NCBI RefSeq assembly: GCF_010915705.1
Contig: NZ_JAAIKE010000001.1
Span: 868,001 to 932,000, forward strand
DNA: 64,000 nt
Reading direction: 5' to 3'
Origin: Pseudotabrizicola algicola
GTDB lineage: Bacteria > Pseudomonadota > Alphaproteobacteria > Rhodobacterales > Rhodobacteraceae
The position numbers and the translations under genes were made by a program. Numbering within the stretch: the first letter of the stretch is position 1; every line of letters starts with the position of its first letter. Below are positions 38,681 to 46,617 of the stretch, one piece after another. The notes beneath the pieces are model-generated. The model was not told the DNA's origin. It did no database searches and saw only the letters and a program-made list of their open reading frames with translations.

Positions 38681-39279
38681 TCCTGCCGCGCTTCTATCCG
38701 GTGCTGCCCGATGCCGCGATGATCGCCCGGCTGGTGCCTCAGGGCGTGCGGCTGGTGCAGTTGCGCTTCAAGGGCGATGCGGACGATGTTCCCGCCCAGA
38801 TCGCGGCCTCGATGGCGGTCTGTGCGCGACACGGGGCGCAGCTTGTGGTCAACGACCACTGGCAGGTGGCGCTGGATCAGGGCGCCGACTTCATCCATCT
38901 GGGTCAGGAGGATCTGGACGGCGTGGATACCGCCGCCATCGCCCGAGCCGGGGCGCGGCTAGGCATCTCCACCCACGACCGGGCTGAGCTCGACCGCGCC
39001 CTTGCCCTGTCTCCGGCTTATATTGCCTTGGGTCCGATATGGCCAACGCTGCTGAAGCAGATGCCATGGCGGCCGCAGGGGCTGGAAAAGCTGACCCGCT
39101 GGAAATCGCGGATCGGGGACATCCCGCTGGTGGCCATCGGCGGGCTGACTCCGGCGCGCCTGCCCGACGTCTTTGCCGCCGGGGCCGATGTGGCGGCGGT
39201 TGTCACCGATCTGGTGGCTGCCCCAGATCCCGAACAGCAGACACGCCTCTGGATCGAGGCGACGGAGATCCAAGGATGA
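38677..39279 (+). CDS. thiE: Thiamine phosphate synthase ThiE
   Basis: A 200-residue TIM barrel joining pyrimidine and thiazole moieties. Motifs: [42 protein letters not shown] and [20 protein letters not shown] plus [20 protein letters not shown] for phosphate binding. The GPIWPTLLK variant replaces the more usual GP(V/I)FPTxTK. It overlaps thiG and thiF by four bases each. Confidence 0.93.
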   Translation: MILPRFYPVLPDAAMIARLVPQGVRLVQLRFKGDADDVPAQIAASMAVCARHGAQLVVNDHWQVALDQGADFIHLGQEDLDGVDTAAIARAGARLGISTHDRAELDRALALSPAYIALGPIWPTLLKQMPWRPQGLEKLTRWKSRIGDIPLVAIGGLTPARLPDVFAAGADVAAVVTDLVAAPDPEQQTRLWIEATEIQG

Positions 39280-40226
39280 GCCGCTATGCCCGCCAGATTC
39301 AGGTGCCGGGGGTCGGCGCGGATGGGCAGAGGCTCATTGCAGCGGCGCATGTGCTGATCGTCGGGGCGGGCGGATTGGGCTGCACGGTGATCCCAGCGCT
39401 TGCCGCTGCGGGGGTCGGGCGGCTGACCGTCGCCGACCCGGATCGCGTCGAGCTAGCAAATCTGCACCGACAGACCCTCTACACCGAAGCGGATATCGGC
39501 GAGCCCAAGGCTGCCGTCGCCGCTGCTCGCGCGAGCGCGCTGAATCCTGAGTGTGATGTCGGCACAATCGTCGCGCGGATCGACCCGGCCAACGCTCCCG
39601 ACCTGATCGCGGCAGCGGACCTGGTGGTCGATGCCGCCGACAGCTTTGCGGTGACGTATACCCTGTCCGACCTCTGCCTGGCAGTGGGCAAGCCGCTGAT
39701 CTCGGCCTCGGTCATCGGCCGCGCGGGTTATGCCGGCGGCTTTTGCGGTCCGGCCCCGAGCTATCGCGCGGTTTTCCCTGACCTTCCCGCGCAGGCGGCA
39801 AGCTGTGCGAGCGTCGGGGTTCTGGGGCCCGTGGTGGCGGCCTTGGGCGCGGTGCAGGCGCAGATGGTGCTGACGGCACTGATCGGACTGGAGCCTTCCC
39901 CCCTGGGGCGGGTGGTGACGCTGGACACGGCAAACTGGCGGTTCAGTGGCTTTGGCTTTGCCGGTGCGGCGGAGATGCCCGGTTTCGGCTTCATCGCGCC
40001 CTCGCATATCACTGCCGGGGATACTGTCATCGACCTGCGTCCAACGGGAAGCGTCCGTGCCCTGCCTGGCGCCTTGGCGCTTGCTCCTGAGGATCTGGCC
40101 GATTGGCGGTTTCCTGAGGGGCGGCTGGTTCTGTGCTGCTCGACGGGCCTGCGGGCCTGGCGTGGGGCGCAGGTTCTGGCTTCGCGCGGGGCCATGGCGC
40201 TCGCCCTCCTGGCGGACGGACAATGA
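39276..40226 (+). CDS. thiF: ThiS adenylyltransferase ThiF with C-terminal rhodanese-like segment
   Basis: A 316-residue E1-like enzyme: nucleotide-binding VLIVGAGGLGCTVIPALAAA, the ADPDRVELANLHRQTLY motif with the catalytic arginine, and the SCASVGVLGPVVAALGAVQA segment with a possible catalytic cysteine. I do not see the two full CxxC pairs of E. coli ThiF, so zinc binding is uncertain. Residues about 245-316 resemble a short rhodanese-like domain: TVIDLRPTGSVRALPGALAL and LVLCCSTGLRAW, where a Cys in CSTGLR would be the active-site loop. It overlaps thiE and thiD by four bases each. Confidence 0.9.
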   Translation: MSRYARQIQVPGVGADGQRLIAAAHVLIVGAGGLGCTVIPALAAAGVGRLTVADPDRVELANLHRQTLYTEADIGEPKAAVAAARASALNPECDVGTIVARIDPANAPDLIAAADLVVDAADSFAVTYTLSDLCLAVGKPLISASVIGRAGYAGGFCGPAPSYRAVFPDLPAQAASCASVGVLGPVVAALGAVQAQMVLTALIGLEPSPLGRVVTLDTANWRFSGFGFAGAAEMPGFGFIAPSHITAGDTVIDLRPTGSVRALPGALALAPEDLADWRFPEGRLVLCCSTGLRAWRGAQVLASRGAMALALLADGQ

Positions 40227-40921
40227 GCGTGTTGATCGTCGCCGGACTTGACAGTTCCACCGGGGCAGGCCTGGCGCGCGATCTGGCGGTGCTATCCGAT
40301 CATGGCACTCCGGCGCGGGTGGCCGCAACCGCGGTGACGGCGCAGGATGCTGCAGGTGCGTGCAGCGTCCATCCAGTGCCACCTGCTATGGTCGCGGCAC
40401 AAATCCGCGCGGCAGGCCCGGTGCGGGTGGCCAAGCTCGGCATGCTGGCCAATGCCGAGGTCGTCGCGGCCGTCGCCGAGGCGATGCCGGATCTTCCCTT
40501 GGTCCTCGACCCGGTTCTGGCGACCAGCGCAGGGGTCGTGCTGTTGGACGCCGCCGGGCGGGCCGCGATGATCGCCCGGCTGATCCCGCGGGCGGCACTG
40601 GTGACACCAAACCTGCCCGAAGCCACCGCCCTGACCGGCCTGGAGCCAGACGCTTCGCCGGGCGCGCTGGCCGCCGCGTTCTTTGCCATGGGCGCCAAGG
40701 CCATCCTGCTGAAAGGGGGCCATGGCGACGGCGCCGAGGCGGTTGACTGGCTGTTGCGCGCGAACGCCGCGCCCCTGAGATTCGCCGCGCCGCGCAAGAC
40801 CGGCGCCCGGCGCGGCACCGGCTGCGCTCTGGCCAGCGCCATCGCCGTCCATCTGGCCCGAGGTGATGATCTGGCCAGCGCCTGTGGCCAAGCAAAACAT
40901 TATGTGTGGAAGTGGATATAG
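40223..40921 (+). CDS. thiD: Hydroxymethylpyrimidine (phosphate) kinase ThiD
   Basis: This 232-residue ribokinase-fold enzyme carries LIVAGLDSSTGAGLARDL, LPLVLDPVLATSAG, the LVTPNLPEATALTGL motif and the anion-hole GTGCALASAIAVHLARGDDL near the C-terminus. It phosphorylates hydroxymethylpyrimidine phosphate to the diphosphate used by ThiE. It is shorter than E. coli ThiD by about 30 residues and the first motif (GLDSSTGAGLARD rather than GxDxSGGAGIQAD) is slightly divergent. It is the last gene of the thi operon. Confidence 0.9.
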   Translation: MSVLIVAGLDSSTGAGLARDLAVLSDHGTPARVAATAVTAQDAAGACSVHPVPPAMVAAQIRAAGPVRVAKLGMLANAEVVAAVAEAMPDLPLVLDPVLATSAGVVLLDAAGRAAMIARLIPRAALVTPNLPEATALTGLEPDASPGALAAAFFAMGAKAILLKGGHGDGAEAVDWLLRANAAPLRFAAPRKTGARRGTGCALASAIAVHLARGDDLASACGQAKHYVWKWI

Positions 40922-40971
40922 CCAACGGGTCTTCACATACGCAGTCGTTGCAGTGTATCGCTGCTTTCAGA

Positions 40972-41005
40972 CTACCGGTCGCAGCCTACCCGGTCAAAAC
41001 AAGGA
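40972..41005 (+). ncRNA. PreQ1-I riboswitch overlapping the queC ribosome-binding site
   Basis: A compact H-type pseudoknot is drawn by ACCGG (40974-40978), loop TCGCAGCCTAC, CCGGT (40990-40994) and the tail CAAAACAAGGA. The loop start GGTCGCAG and the A-rich tail AAAACAAGG correspond closely to the well-studied preQ1-I aptamer of Thermoanaerobacter. AAGGA at 41001-41005 is also the Shine-Dalgarno of queC (ATG 41013), so ligand binding should block translation of queCDEF when preQ1 is abundant. Confidence 0.85.
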
Positions 41006-41012
41006 CATCTGA

Positions 41013-41711
41013 ATGAAAACCATCGTGATCTGCTCCGGCGGATTGGATTCCGTTTCTCTTGCCCACATGGTGGCGGCCGAGCATGAATTGCTTGGGCTTC
41101 TCTCGTTCGATTACGGCCAGAGACATCGCAAAGAAGTCACCTTCGCCGCCGCCTGCGCCGCCCGCCTGCAGGTGCCGCACCAGACCATCGACATTCGCGA
41201 CATTGGCCGCAGCCTGTCCGGCTCGGCCCTGACGGACGACGTCGCCGTGCCTGACGGGCACTACGCGGAAGAAACCATGCGCATCACTGTGGTGCCGAAC
41301 CGCAACGCGATCATGCTTGCTATTGCCTTCGGAGTGGCCGCCGCGCGTGGGGCGGATGCGGTAGCCACAGCAGTGCATGGGGGCGATCATTTCATCTATC
41401 CCGACTGCCGCCCCGGGTTCATTGATGCCTTCCAGATGATGCAGCGCCATGCCCTCGAAGGGTATACCGACATCACCCTGTTCGCGCCCTATGTTGATCG
41501 GCCGAAGTCGGCGATCGTGACCGACGGTGCCCGCCACGGCACGCCCTTCGAGCAGACCTGGTCCTGCTACAAGGGCGGCGAGATCCATTGCGGGCGTTGC
41601 GGCACCTGTGTGGAACGCCGCGAAGCGTTCGATCTGGCCGGCATCGCCGATCCCACCATCTATGAGGATGTGGACTTTTGGCGCGAAGCCGTTCAGCGGG
41701 GGCGCCCCTGA
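41013..41711 (+). CDS. queC: 7-cyano-7-deazaguanine synthase QueC
   Basis: A 232-residue ATP-dependent enzyme with the PP-loop SGGLDSVSLAHM at the start and the C-terminal zinc site CYKGGEIHCGRCGTCVERR. The middle VVPNRNAIMLAIAFGVAA is conserved. It converts 7-carboxy-7-deazaguanine to preQ0 in queuosine synthesis. It is first in an uninterrupted queC-D-E-F operon; its stop shares one base with the queD start. Confidence 0.95.
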   Translation: MKTIVICSGGLDSVSLAHMVAAEHELLGLLSFDYGQRHRKEVTFAAACAARLQVPHQTIDIRDIGRSLSGSALTDDVAVPDGHYAEETMRITVVPNRNAIMLAIAFGVAAARGADAVATAVHGGDHFIYPDCRPGFIDAFQMMQRHALEGYTDITLFAPYVDRPKSAIVTDGARHGTPFEQTWSCYKGGEIHCGRCGTCVERREAFDLAGIADPTIYEDVDFWREAVQRGRP

Positions 41712-42067
41712 TGTTCCGCATCACCAAGGAATTCCACTTCTCAGCCTCGCATCAGTTGTGTCGGCTGCCGCCGGACCATCAGTGCGCGCGGCTGCACGGG
41801 CATAACTACGTCGTGGTGGTCGAACTTGCCGCGGCAGAGCTGAATGCGTTCGGTTTCGTGCGCGATTACCACGAACTGTCCCCGCTCAAACGCTACATCG
41901 ACGACAATCTGGACCATCGCCACTTGAACGTGGTGTTCGGCCACGACGCCATCACCGCAGAATGGCTTGCCAAACATTTCTTCGATTGGTGCAAGGCGCG
42001 CATACCCGAGACGGTCGCAGTCAGGGTCAGCGAAACGCCCAAGACCTGGGCGGAGTACCGGCCATGA
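41711..42067 (+). CDS. queD: 6-carboxy-tetrahydropterin synthase QueD
   Basis: A 118-residue pterin synthase-fold enzyme. The zinc-ligand histidines are in [20 protein letters not shown] and [12 protein letters not shown], and the catalytic histidine region is [10 protein letters not shown]. It forms carboxytetrahydropterin from dihydroneopterin triphosphate. The ATG overlaps the queC stop by one base and the stop overlaps queE by four. Confidence 0.95.
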   Translation: MFRITKEFHFSASHQLCRLPPDHQCARLHGHNYVVVVELAAAELNAFGFVRDYHELSPLKRYIDDNLDHRHLNVVFGHDAITAEWLAKHFFDWCKARIPETVAVRVSETPKTWAEYRP

Positions 42068-42801
42068 TCGCATCCGCCCCTGACGAGATCCGCGTCAGCG
42101 AGATCTTCGGGCCGACCATTCAAGGCGAAGGCGCGCTGATCGGCCAGCCCACCGTATTTGTACGAACGGGCGGTTGCGACTATCGCTGTTCCTGGTGCGA
42201 TAGTCTGCACGCCGTCGACAGCCGCTTTCGCGCGGACTGGCGCGGGATGAGCACCGCCGAAGTTCTGGCCAAGGTGCGCGCGCTTTCGGGGGACACGCCC
42301 CTGATGGTGTCGCTCTCGGGCGGGAACCCCGCCATCCAGCCCCTCGGGCCGCTCATCCAGCAGGGGCAGGCCGAGGGCTATCGCTTCGCGCTGGAGACGC
42401 AAGGCTCAGTCAGCCGAAGCTGGTTCGCCGATCTGGACGTGCTGGTGTTGAGCCCAAAGCCGCCTTCCAGTGCGATGGCAACCGACTGGAAGTCGTTACG
42501 AACCTGTGTCGACGCGGCCGCGTCCGGGCCGCGCATCGTATTGAAGTTCGTGGTCTTCGATGAAGCTGACTTCGCCTATGCCCGCCACGCGGCCGCGCAG
42601 TTTTCGGATCTGCCCGTTTATCTGCAACCGGGCAATCACACCCCGCCGGGGCCGCAGGACATTGACGCCTGCATCGACACTGAAGGCATCCTCCGACGCA
42701 TGGCCTGGCTAGTCGACCGGGTCATCGCGGACCAATGGTATGCGGCCCATGTGCTGCCGCAGTTGCACGTCCTGATCTGGGGCAACAAACGCGGAGTCTG
42801 A
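42064..42801 (+). CDS. queE: 7-carboxy-7-deazaguanine synthase QueE
   Basis: A 245-residue radical-SAM enzyme of queuosine synthesis. The cluster motif is [14 protein letters not shown] (CX3CX2C), preceded by [20 protein letters not shown]. It is somewhat long for the family, with extra residues in the middle (about 100-160). The ATG overlaps the queD stop by four bases. Confidence 0.94.
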   Translation: MIASAPDEIRVSEIFGPTIQGEGALIGQPTVFVRTGGCDYRCSWCDSLHAVDSRFRADWRGMSTAEVLAKVRALSGDTPLMVSLSGGNPAIQPLGPLIQQGQAEGYRFALETQGSVSRSWFADLDVLVLSPKPPSSAMATDWKSLRTCVDAAASGPRIVLKFVVFDEADFAYARHAAAQFSDLPVYLQPGNHTPPGPQDIDACIDTEGILRRMAWLVDRVIADQWYAAHVLPQLHVLIWGNKRGV

Positions 42802-42818
42802 CCGCGACGGAGACCGAC

Positions 42819-43280
42819 ATGACAGATATCCACAAGGACCTCAAACAGCTCGGCACCGCAACCCCGCTGCCGGCGAGCCCCGATGACGCTGTGCTCGAGA
42901 GGGTGGCAAATCCACAGGCGGGCACGCCCTACTGTGTCCGCTTCACGGCACCCGAATTCACCTCGCTTTGCCCGATGACCGGCCAGCCGGATTTCGCACA
43001 TCTGGTGATCGACTATGTGCCGGGACAGTGGTTGGTGGAAAGCAAATCGCTGAAGCTCTACCTCGGGGCGTTCCGCAATCACGGGGCGTTTCACGAGGAT
43101 TGCACGGTCTCGATCGGCAGACGACTGGTTGAGCTTCTCGCCCCCGAATGGCTGCGCATCGGGGGGTACTGGTATCCACGCGGCGGCATCCCGATCGACG
43201 TGTTCTATCAGACCGGGCCCGCGCCACAGACCGTCTGGGTTCCCGATCAGGGCGTGCCAACCTATCGCGGGCGTGGCTGA
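42819..43280 (+). CDS. queF: NADPH-dependent 7-cyano-7-deazaguanine reductase QueF
   Basis: This 153-residue, type-I-size QueF has the catalytic cysteine in [20 protein letters not shown] and the [20 protein letters not shown] motif with the conserved Phe/Asn/His/Glu. It reduces preQ0 to preQ1, the ligand of the riboswitch before queC. It follows queE by 17 bp. All steps from the pterin intermediate to preQ1 are thus encoded here. Confidence 0.95.
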   Translation: MTDIHKDLKQLGTATPLPASPDDAVLERVANPQAGTPYCVRFTAPEFTSLCPMTGQPDFAHLVIDYVPGQWLVESKSLKLYLGAFRNHGAFHEDCTVSIGRRLVELLAPEWLRIGGYWYPRGGIPIDVFYQTGPAPQTVWVPDQGVPTYRGRG

Positions 43281-43311
43281 GCCTTGGAAGGCAGAACGTC
43301 AATGGATCCGC

Positions 43312-43953
43312 ATGGCGAATGAGCGCGAAATGAATTTTTCAAAGACACAGGCCGAGACCCTGAACGAAATCCTGCGCTGGCGGCGGGACGTGCGTCACTT
43401 TTGCGCCGATCCCATTCCTGAACCGATCTTCGACCGCCTGCGCGCCGCCATGAATCTGGCACCGTCGGTCGGCAATTCACGTCCGTGGAGGGTTTTGCAG
43501 ATCAAAGACAAAAGCTTGCGCTGCCGCGTGCAGGAAATTTTTGAAAGCTGCAACCGTGAGGCGGCGACGGGCTACGATGAACCGGCAAGGGCGGAATATG
43601 TCCAACTGAAACTGGCGGGCCTTCGTGAGGCGCCGGTGCATCTTGCCGTGTTCACCGAAACAGCGCCCATCGAAGGGCGGGGTCTGGGGCGCCAGACGAT
43701 GCCGGAAACCCTGCAATTTTCCACCGCCATGGCGATCCACACGCTCTGGCTGGTCGCACGTGCCGAAAACATCGGCCTGGGCTGGATATCGATACTTGAC
43801 CCTCAGGCAATCCTCACCCTTTTGGATGTCCCGGAAAGCTGGGTATTCACAGGCTATCTCTGTCTGGGATACGCGGCGTCGCTTGAAGAACGCCCGCTTC
43901 TACATAGAAGCGGTTGGCAACGTGATACATCGACAGAATGGCTGGAAAGGTGA
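43312..43953 (+). CDS. bluB: 5,6-dimethylbenzimidazole synthase-like nitroreductase (BluB family)
   Basis: A 213-residue flavin-dependent protein. RRDVRHFCADPIPEPIFDRL and LAPSVGNSRPWRVLQIKDKS near residues 30-65 are typical of BluB, which breaks FMNH2 to make dimethylbenzimidazole for cobalamin. LWLVARAENIGLGWISILDP and CLGYAASLEERPLLHRSGW also fit. No strong ribosome site stands before ATG 43312; ATG 43330 is possible. No other cobalamin gene is close, so it may be an isolated bluB. The 3' end lies about 90 bp from the start of prophage genes. Confidence 0.88.
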   Translation: MANEREMNFSKTQAETLNEILRWRRDVRHFCADPIPEPIFDRLRAAMNLAPSVGNSRPWRVLQIKDKSLRCRVQEIFESCNREAATGYDEPARAEYVQLKLAGLREAPVHLAVFTETAPIEGRGLGRQTMPETLQFSTAMAIHTLWLVARAENIGLGWISILDPQAILTLLDVPESWVFTGYLCLGYAASLEERPLLHRSGWQRDTSTEWLER

Positions 43954-44039
43954 GTGGCCTGCTTTCTTTTCAGGAAACGTCCCGATCTCTCGATCATTTT
44001 CGTTCGCGCAGAAGACCTTAACGGCGGGCTTTGACAAAA

Positions 44040-44120
44040 TCATCTTGCCGCGCTTGCGCCATCGCGGTGACGCACCACGAAGCCGAGCTCTTCGAGTTGC
44101 TCGATTGCGTTCTGATGCAT
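44040..44120 (-). CDS. Possible 26-residue micro-ORF at the prophage edge
   Basis: Translation is MHQNAIEQLEELGFVV followed by RHRDGASAAR and a stop. It starts 7 bases after the spanin stop on the same strand. The helix-like start looks protein-like rather than random, but no ribosome site is convincing and the ORF is below normal gene size. It could be the decayed end of a longer phage gene. Confidence 0.25.
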   Translation of the reverse strand: MHQNAIEQLEELGFVVRHRDGASAAR

Positions 44121-44127
44121 CGGAAGA

Positions 44128-44376
44128 TCATCGACACGCCCGCGCCTGCTCCTGCATAACGCTGTAATCGGCGAGCATCTCGGCGATGGCCGACCCATCA
44201 GGCAATGATGTCAGTTCCTCGGCCGCGCGGGCCTGAAACTCCCGACTGTATTCCACCACCGGCGGACATGCCGACACGCGACCTGCCTCAAAACCTGCCG
44301 CCGCGCAGCCGCTGAGCAAGCTCGTTGCGATCGCGAGGACGGCGAGCCGCCGCTTCCAGCATCTGGCGTTGGACAT
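44128..44376 (-). CDS. Outer-membrane spanin-like lipoprotein (Rz1-type)
   Basis: A protein of about 82 residues with a lipoprotein signal: basic start, hydrophobic stretch, then the lipobox SLLSGCAAAG with the modified cysteine near residue 23. Its first 89 bases lie inside the inner-membrane spanin gene in another frame, the classic Rz/Rz1 architecture of phage lysis cassettes. ATG 44376 or 44379 could be used; the longer frame to 44430 would bury the signal. It should join outer and inner membrane for the last step of lysis. Confidence 0.7.
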   Translation of the reverse strand: MSNARCWKRRLAVLAIATSLLSGCAAAGFEAGRVSACPPVVEYSREFQARAAEELTSLPDGSAIAEMLADYSVMQEQARACR

Positions 44377-44545
44377 CATTGGCCTTCTCCGTTGTCTCAA
44401 GGCGTTCGGCGAACCGTCCCGCTCGCTCACCAGACCGCCGAAGCGAAAGCAGGAACAGGAGCACGGCGAGGACGATGGCGCCGTAGCGCAGCGCCGCCCG
44501 CATCCATGGGCTCGTGGCGATCCCGGTGAGGAGCCCGCCGATCAT
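44288..44545 (-). CDS. Inner-membrane spanin-like protein (Rz-type)
   Basis: An 85-residue protein with one membrane helix (GAIVLAVLLFLLSL, residues about 23-36) and a following charged coiled-coil-like segment (ERAGRFAERLETTEKANDVQ). This matches small inner-membrane spanins. It overlaps the endolysin gene by four bases upstream and the lipoprotein gene out of frame downstream. Assignment rests on topology and overlap, not on a sequence family. Confidence 0.7.
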   Translation of the reverse strand: MIGGLLTGIATSPWMRAALRYGAIVLAVLLFLLSLRRSGERAGRFAERLETTEKANDVQRQMLEAAARRPRDRNELAQRLRGGRF

Positions 44546-45222
44546 CGCCGCCCCCGGCGCCAGTCATCGAGCCGGGCGTAGATCGTGACCGCTATGCCGC
44601 CCAGAGCCACGGCGATGAACACCCAGCGCAGAGTGTCGAGATACGGCACCAGCGGCAGGATGGCGGATTGCGTCTCGGCCAGGACGCCCTGTGCCACCTC
44701 TACGCCCGCCGCGCCCAGCGTCGCCACTCCGGCCGCCCCGCCACCCTTCATGGTACGGCTGTCGGCCAGCACTTCGCGCGCAGGCGGAGCTTCTTCGGCG
44801 AACGCCGTCGCCCGGACCGGGAAGCGCTCGCCCCACTGACGAGCGGGGCCGAGGTCGACATGGATGAACCCCGATCGCGGATAGAAACCGAAACCGAGGA
44901 ACCCGACCGCCCGCGCCGCCGCCTCGAAGGCCACCGGGTCATGGTTCGACATGGCGATATCAAACGCCGTGCCGTCCATGTGCTTCGACGCCTTGGCCCC
45001 GCCCACCGTGCGGTTGTGCTCGGGGCTGCGATAGGCGGACCGTACGATCAGCGGCTTGCCCAACCGATCGCGCAGGGCCTGCAGCTTGTCGAGCGCGTCG
45101 GGGTGCAGCTTGATCTGCCCGGTGCCGCGGCAGGCGATTTCGGCGGGCGAGAAGTTCGGCCAGCGCCAGAGGTTCTGCGGAACATCGCGGAAATGGCGGA
45201 AGGTGCGAATGGGATCGGACAT
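44542..45222 (-). CDS. Phage endolysin, M15-type D-Ala-D-Ala carboxypeptidase, with C-terminal membrane helix
   Basis: This 226-residue protein has an N-terminal peptidase M15A domain (residues about 1-135) with the zinc-site elements RSAYRSPEHNRTVGGAKASK, HMDGTAFDIAM and FIHVDLGPARQWG. The C-terminus carries a membrane helix (WVFIAVALGGIAVTIYA, residues about 200-216) after a Gly/Ala-rich linker. M15 enzymes cut peptidoglycan cross-bridges. The added helix would tether the enzyme to the inner membrane and is unusual for a soluble endolysin. The ATG lies after GGGAATTCC-like sequence; no strong AGGAG is present. Confidence 0.88.
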   Translation of the reverse strand: MSDPIRTFRHFRDVPQNLWRWPNFSPAEIACRGTGQIKLHPDALDKLQALRDRLGKPLIVRSAYRSPEHNRTVGGAKASKHMDGTAFDIAMSNHDPVAFEAAARAVGFLGFGFYPRSGFIHVDLGPARQWGERFPVRATAFAEEAPPAREVLADSRTMKGGGAAGVATLGAAGVEVAQGVLAETQSAILPLVPYLDTLRWVFIAVALGGIAVTIYARLDDWRRGRR

Positions 45223-45257
45223 GGGAGAATTCCTTTGGGAAGGGACGACGAGACCCG

Positions 45258-45279
45258 CCCGCAGTGACGCGACTGCGGG
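45258..45279. other. Perfect hairpin between lysis and appendage genes
   Basis: CCCGCAGT (45258-45265) and ACTGCGGG (45272-45279) form an 8-bp stem with a 6-base loop in the 109-bp gap between the endolysin and the next upstream gene. No T-run follows on either strand, so it may shape mRNA stability or act as a weak pause site rather than as a full terminator. Confidence 0.4.
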
Positions 45280-45331
45280 TTGGCGTGGTTTCAGGTGATG
45301 GGGTTGAGTCGCGGGACGACCCGGTTGGCGC

Positions 45332-45622
45332 TCAGCCGCCCGGGCCGAAGATCTTCAGCTTCAGCGCGATGCCCGCGAGCAGCGCGAGAATGATGCCGGT
45401 GGTGACGAGATGGACCGTGGTCTGTACGGCCGTGCGGCGCACGAAGCGGATGCAGTCGAGGAGCGCGCGCAGGTCGCGGACATCCATCGCGGCCTCTTCG
45501 CCGTCCAAGCCCACATCCGCCAGCGCGCGCCTGGCGCCTTCCTGGGCCGCGCGTGCCAGCAGTTCCTCGAACTCGGCATCGGGCATGCGGACATGGCCCT
45601 CTCCGGAGCGACGCGGGCTCAT
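45332..45622 (-). CDS. Small membrane protein (DUF6127-like, holin candidate)
   Basis: A 96-residue protein with a soluble, acidic N-terminus (MPDAEFEELLARAAQEGARR) and one C-terminal membrane helix (VHLVTTGIILALLAGIALKL, residues about 70-89). The position before the endolysin in the transcript and the small size suit a holin or a tail-to-lysis accessory, but one helix with a long cytoplasmic domain is not a classic holin. It overlaps the upstream gene by four bases. ATG 45622 or 45586 may be used. Confidence 0.68.
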   Translation of the reverse strand: MSPRRSGEGHVRMPDAEFEELLARAAQEGARRALADVGLDGEEAAMDVRDLRALLDCIRFVRRTAVQTTVHLVTTGIILALLAGIALKLKIFGPGG

Positions 45623-46617
45623 GCCGACAGGATCCCGACCTCGTTGGGCAAGGTCAGATCGCTCCAGGGGCTCGCGTCGGCCGGGTTCACCGCCCAGCTC
45701 GAATACACGGGCTTGGGTGCGAGGTCCGGCACGGTCTCGGGTGCGGCATCGTGGTTGACCCCGCCCATGCGCAGGAAGCCCGCCGTGGCGTCGGGCCCGA
45801 CCGTGCCCGCCTGCGCGATCTGCTTGAGATGCACGCCCGCGATGGCAGAGACCGAGGCGGGTCCGGTCGGTCCGGTCAGAGAGAAGGACATGCGCTGTCC
45901 CGCTGCCGTGCTGGCGACCCGCGTGGCGATATCGCCATCGCGCAGCGCGTCGATGCTGCCCACCATCTGGTTGAAACTGGCGATGGCATTGGGGCTGCGC
46001 CGCACGAAGCGCCGCCCGATGGTCGAGACACCGTCGAGGGCCGCGATATGGGCGTAGTACCAGGTGCGAGTCGAGGCAGAGCCGTGGAGGGCGGTGTTGG
46101 CAAAGACCACATGGCGCGGCTTGCCCTTTCCATTCGCATTCGCGGCAGTGGCAGTCGATTGCAGCACGCCATCGACATAGAGCTCGATGGTGATCTGTGC
46201 GCCGACCGCCACCCGCACGTCGATCCATTGCGGCTGGCCATTCGGGGCGGTGTAGGAGGAACTGCCCTGCACGCTGGTGTCGCCCGCGGCGATGGCGTGA
46301 TAGCGGTTGGTGGTCGTGACCGGCTTGATCTGGGCCAGCAGCACGTTGGTCGCGCTGTAGAATTCCAGGAAGTTGGCCTCTGACCGGTTAATGCTGTTGG
46401 CATCGGCGTTGGGCGGGACGTAGCGGAACCCCAGCCAGAGATCGCCCGCAGGTTCCAGCACCGAGAAGGAGAACGGCGCGGAATAGGTGCTCGATCCGGA
46501 ATGCCGGATCGCGTTCACGTCGAGCGTCGGGTCGAACCCTCCGGCGGTCGTGTTCAGAAGCCCCGAGATGCCGGCGATGTCGGTGGGCTGGTGGCCCAGA
46601 TGCAGGATGTAACTCAT
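45619..46617 (-). CDS. Phage structural/appendage protein of unknown fold
   Basis: A 332-residue protein with a beta-rich, concanavalin-like appearance (FLEFYSATNVLLAQIKPVTT, then WIDVRVAVGAQITIELYVDG), reminiscent of laminin-G-like jelly rolls used in receptor-binding proteins. The start MSYILHLGHQPTDIAGISGL at 46617 overlaps the upstream gene by four bases. A much longer frame running to 47595 is an out-of-frame shadow of the next gene. Likely located at the tail tip; ligand unknown. Confidence 0.7.
   Translation of the reverse strand: MSYILHLGHQPTDIAGISGLLNTTAGGFDPTLDVNAIRHSGSSTYSAPFSFSVLEPAGDLWLGFRYVPPNADANSINRSEANFLEFYSATNVLLAQIKPVTTTNRYHAIAAGDTSVQGSSSYTAPNGQPQWIDVRVAVGAQITIELYVDGVLQSTATAANANGKGKPRHVVFANTALHGSASTRTWYYAHIAALDGVSTIGRRFVRRSPNAIASFNQMVGSIDALRDGDIATRVASTAAGQRMSFSLTGPTGPASVSAIAGVHLKQIAQAGTVGPDATAGFLRMGGVNHDAAPETVPDLAPKPVYSSWAVNPADASPWSDLTLPNEVGILSA

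Noticed and set aside
40922-40971. Terminator after thiD
   Set aside because: I looked for a stem with a T-run before the preQ1 riboswitch and found none convincing.
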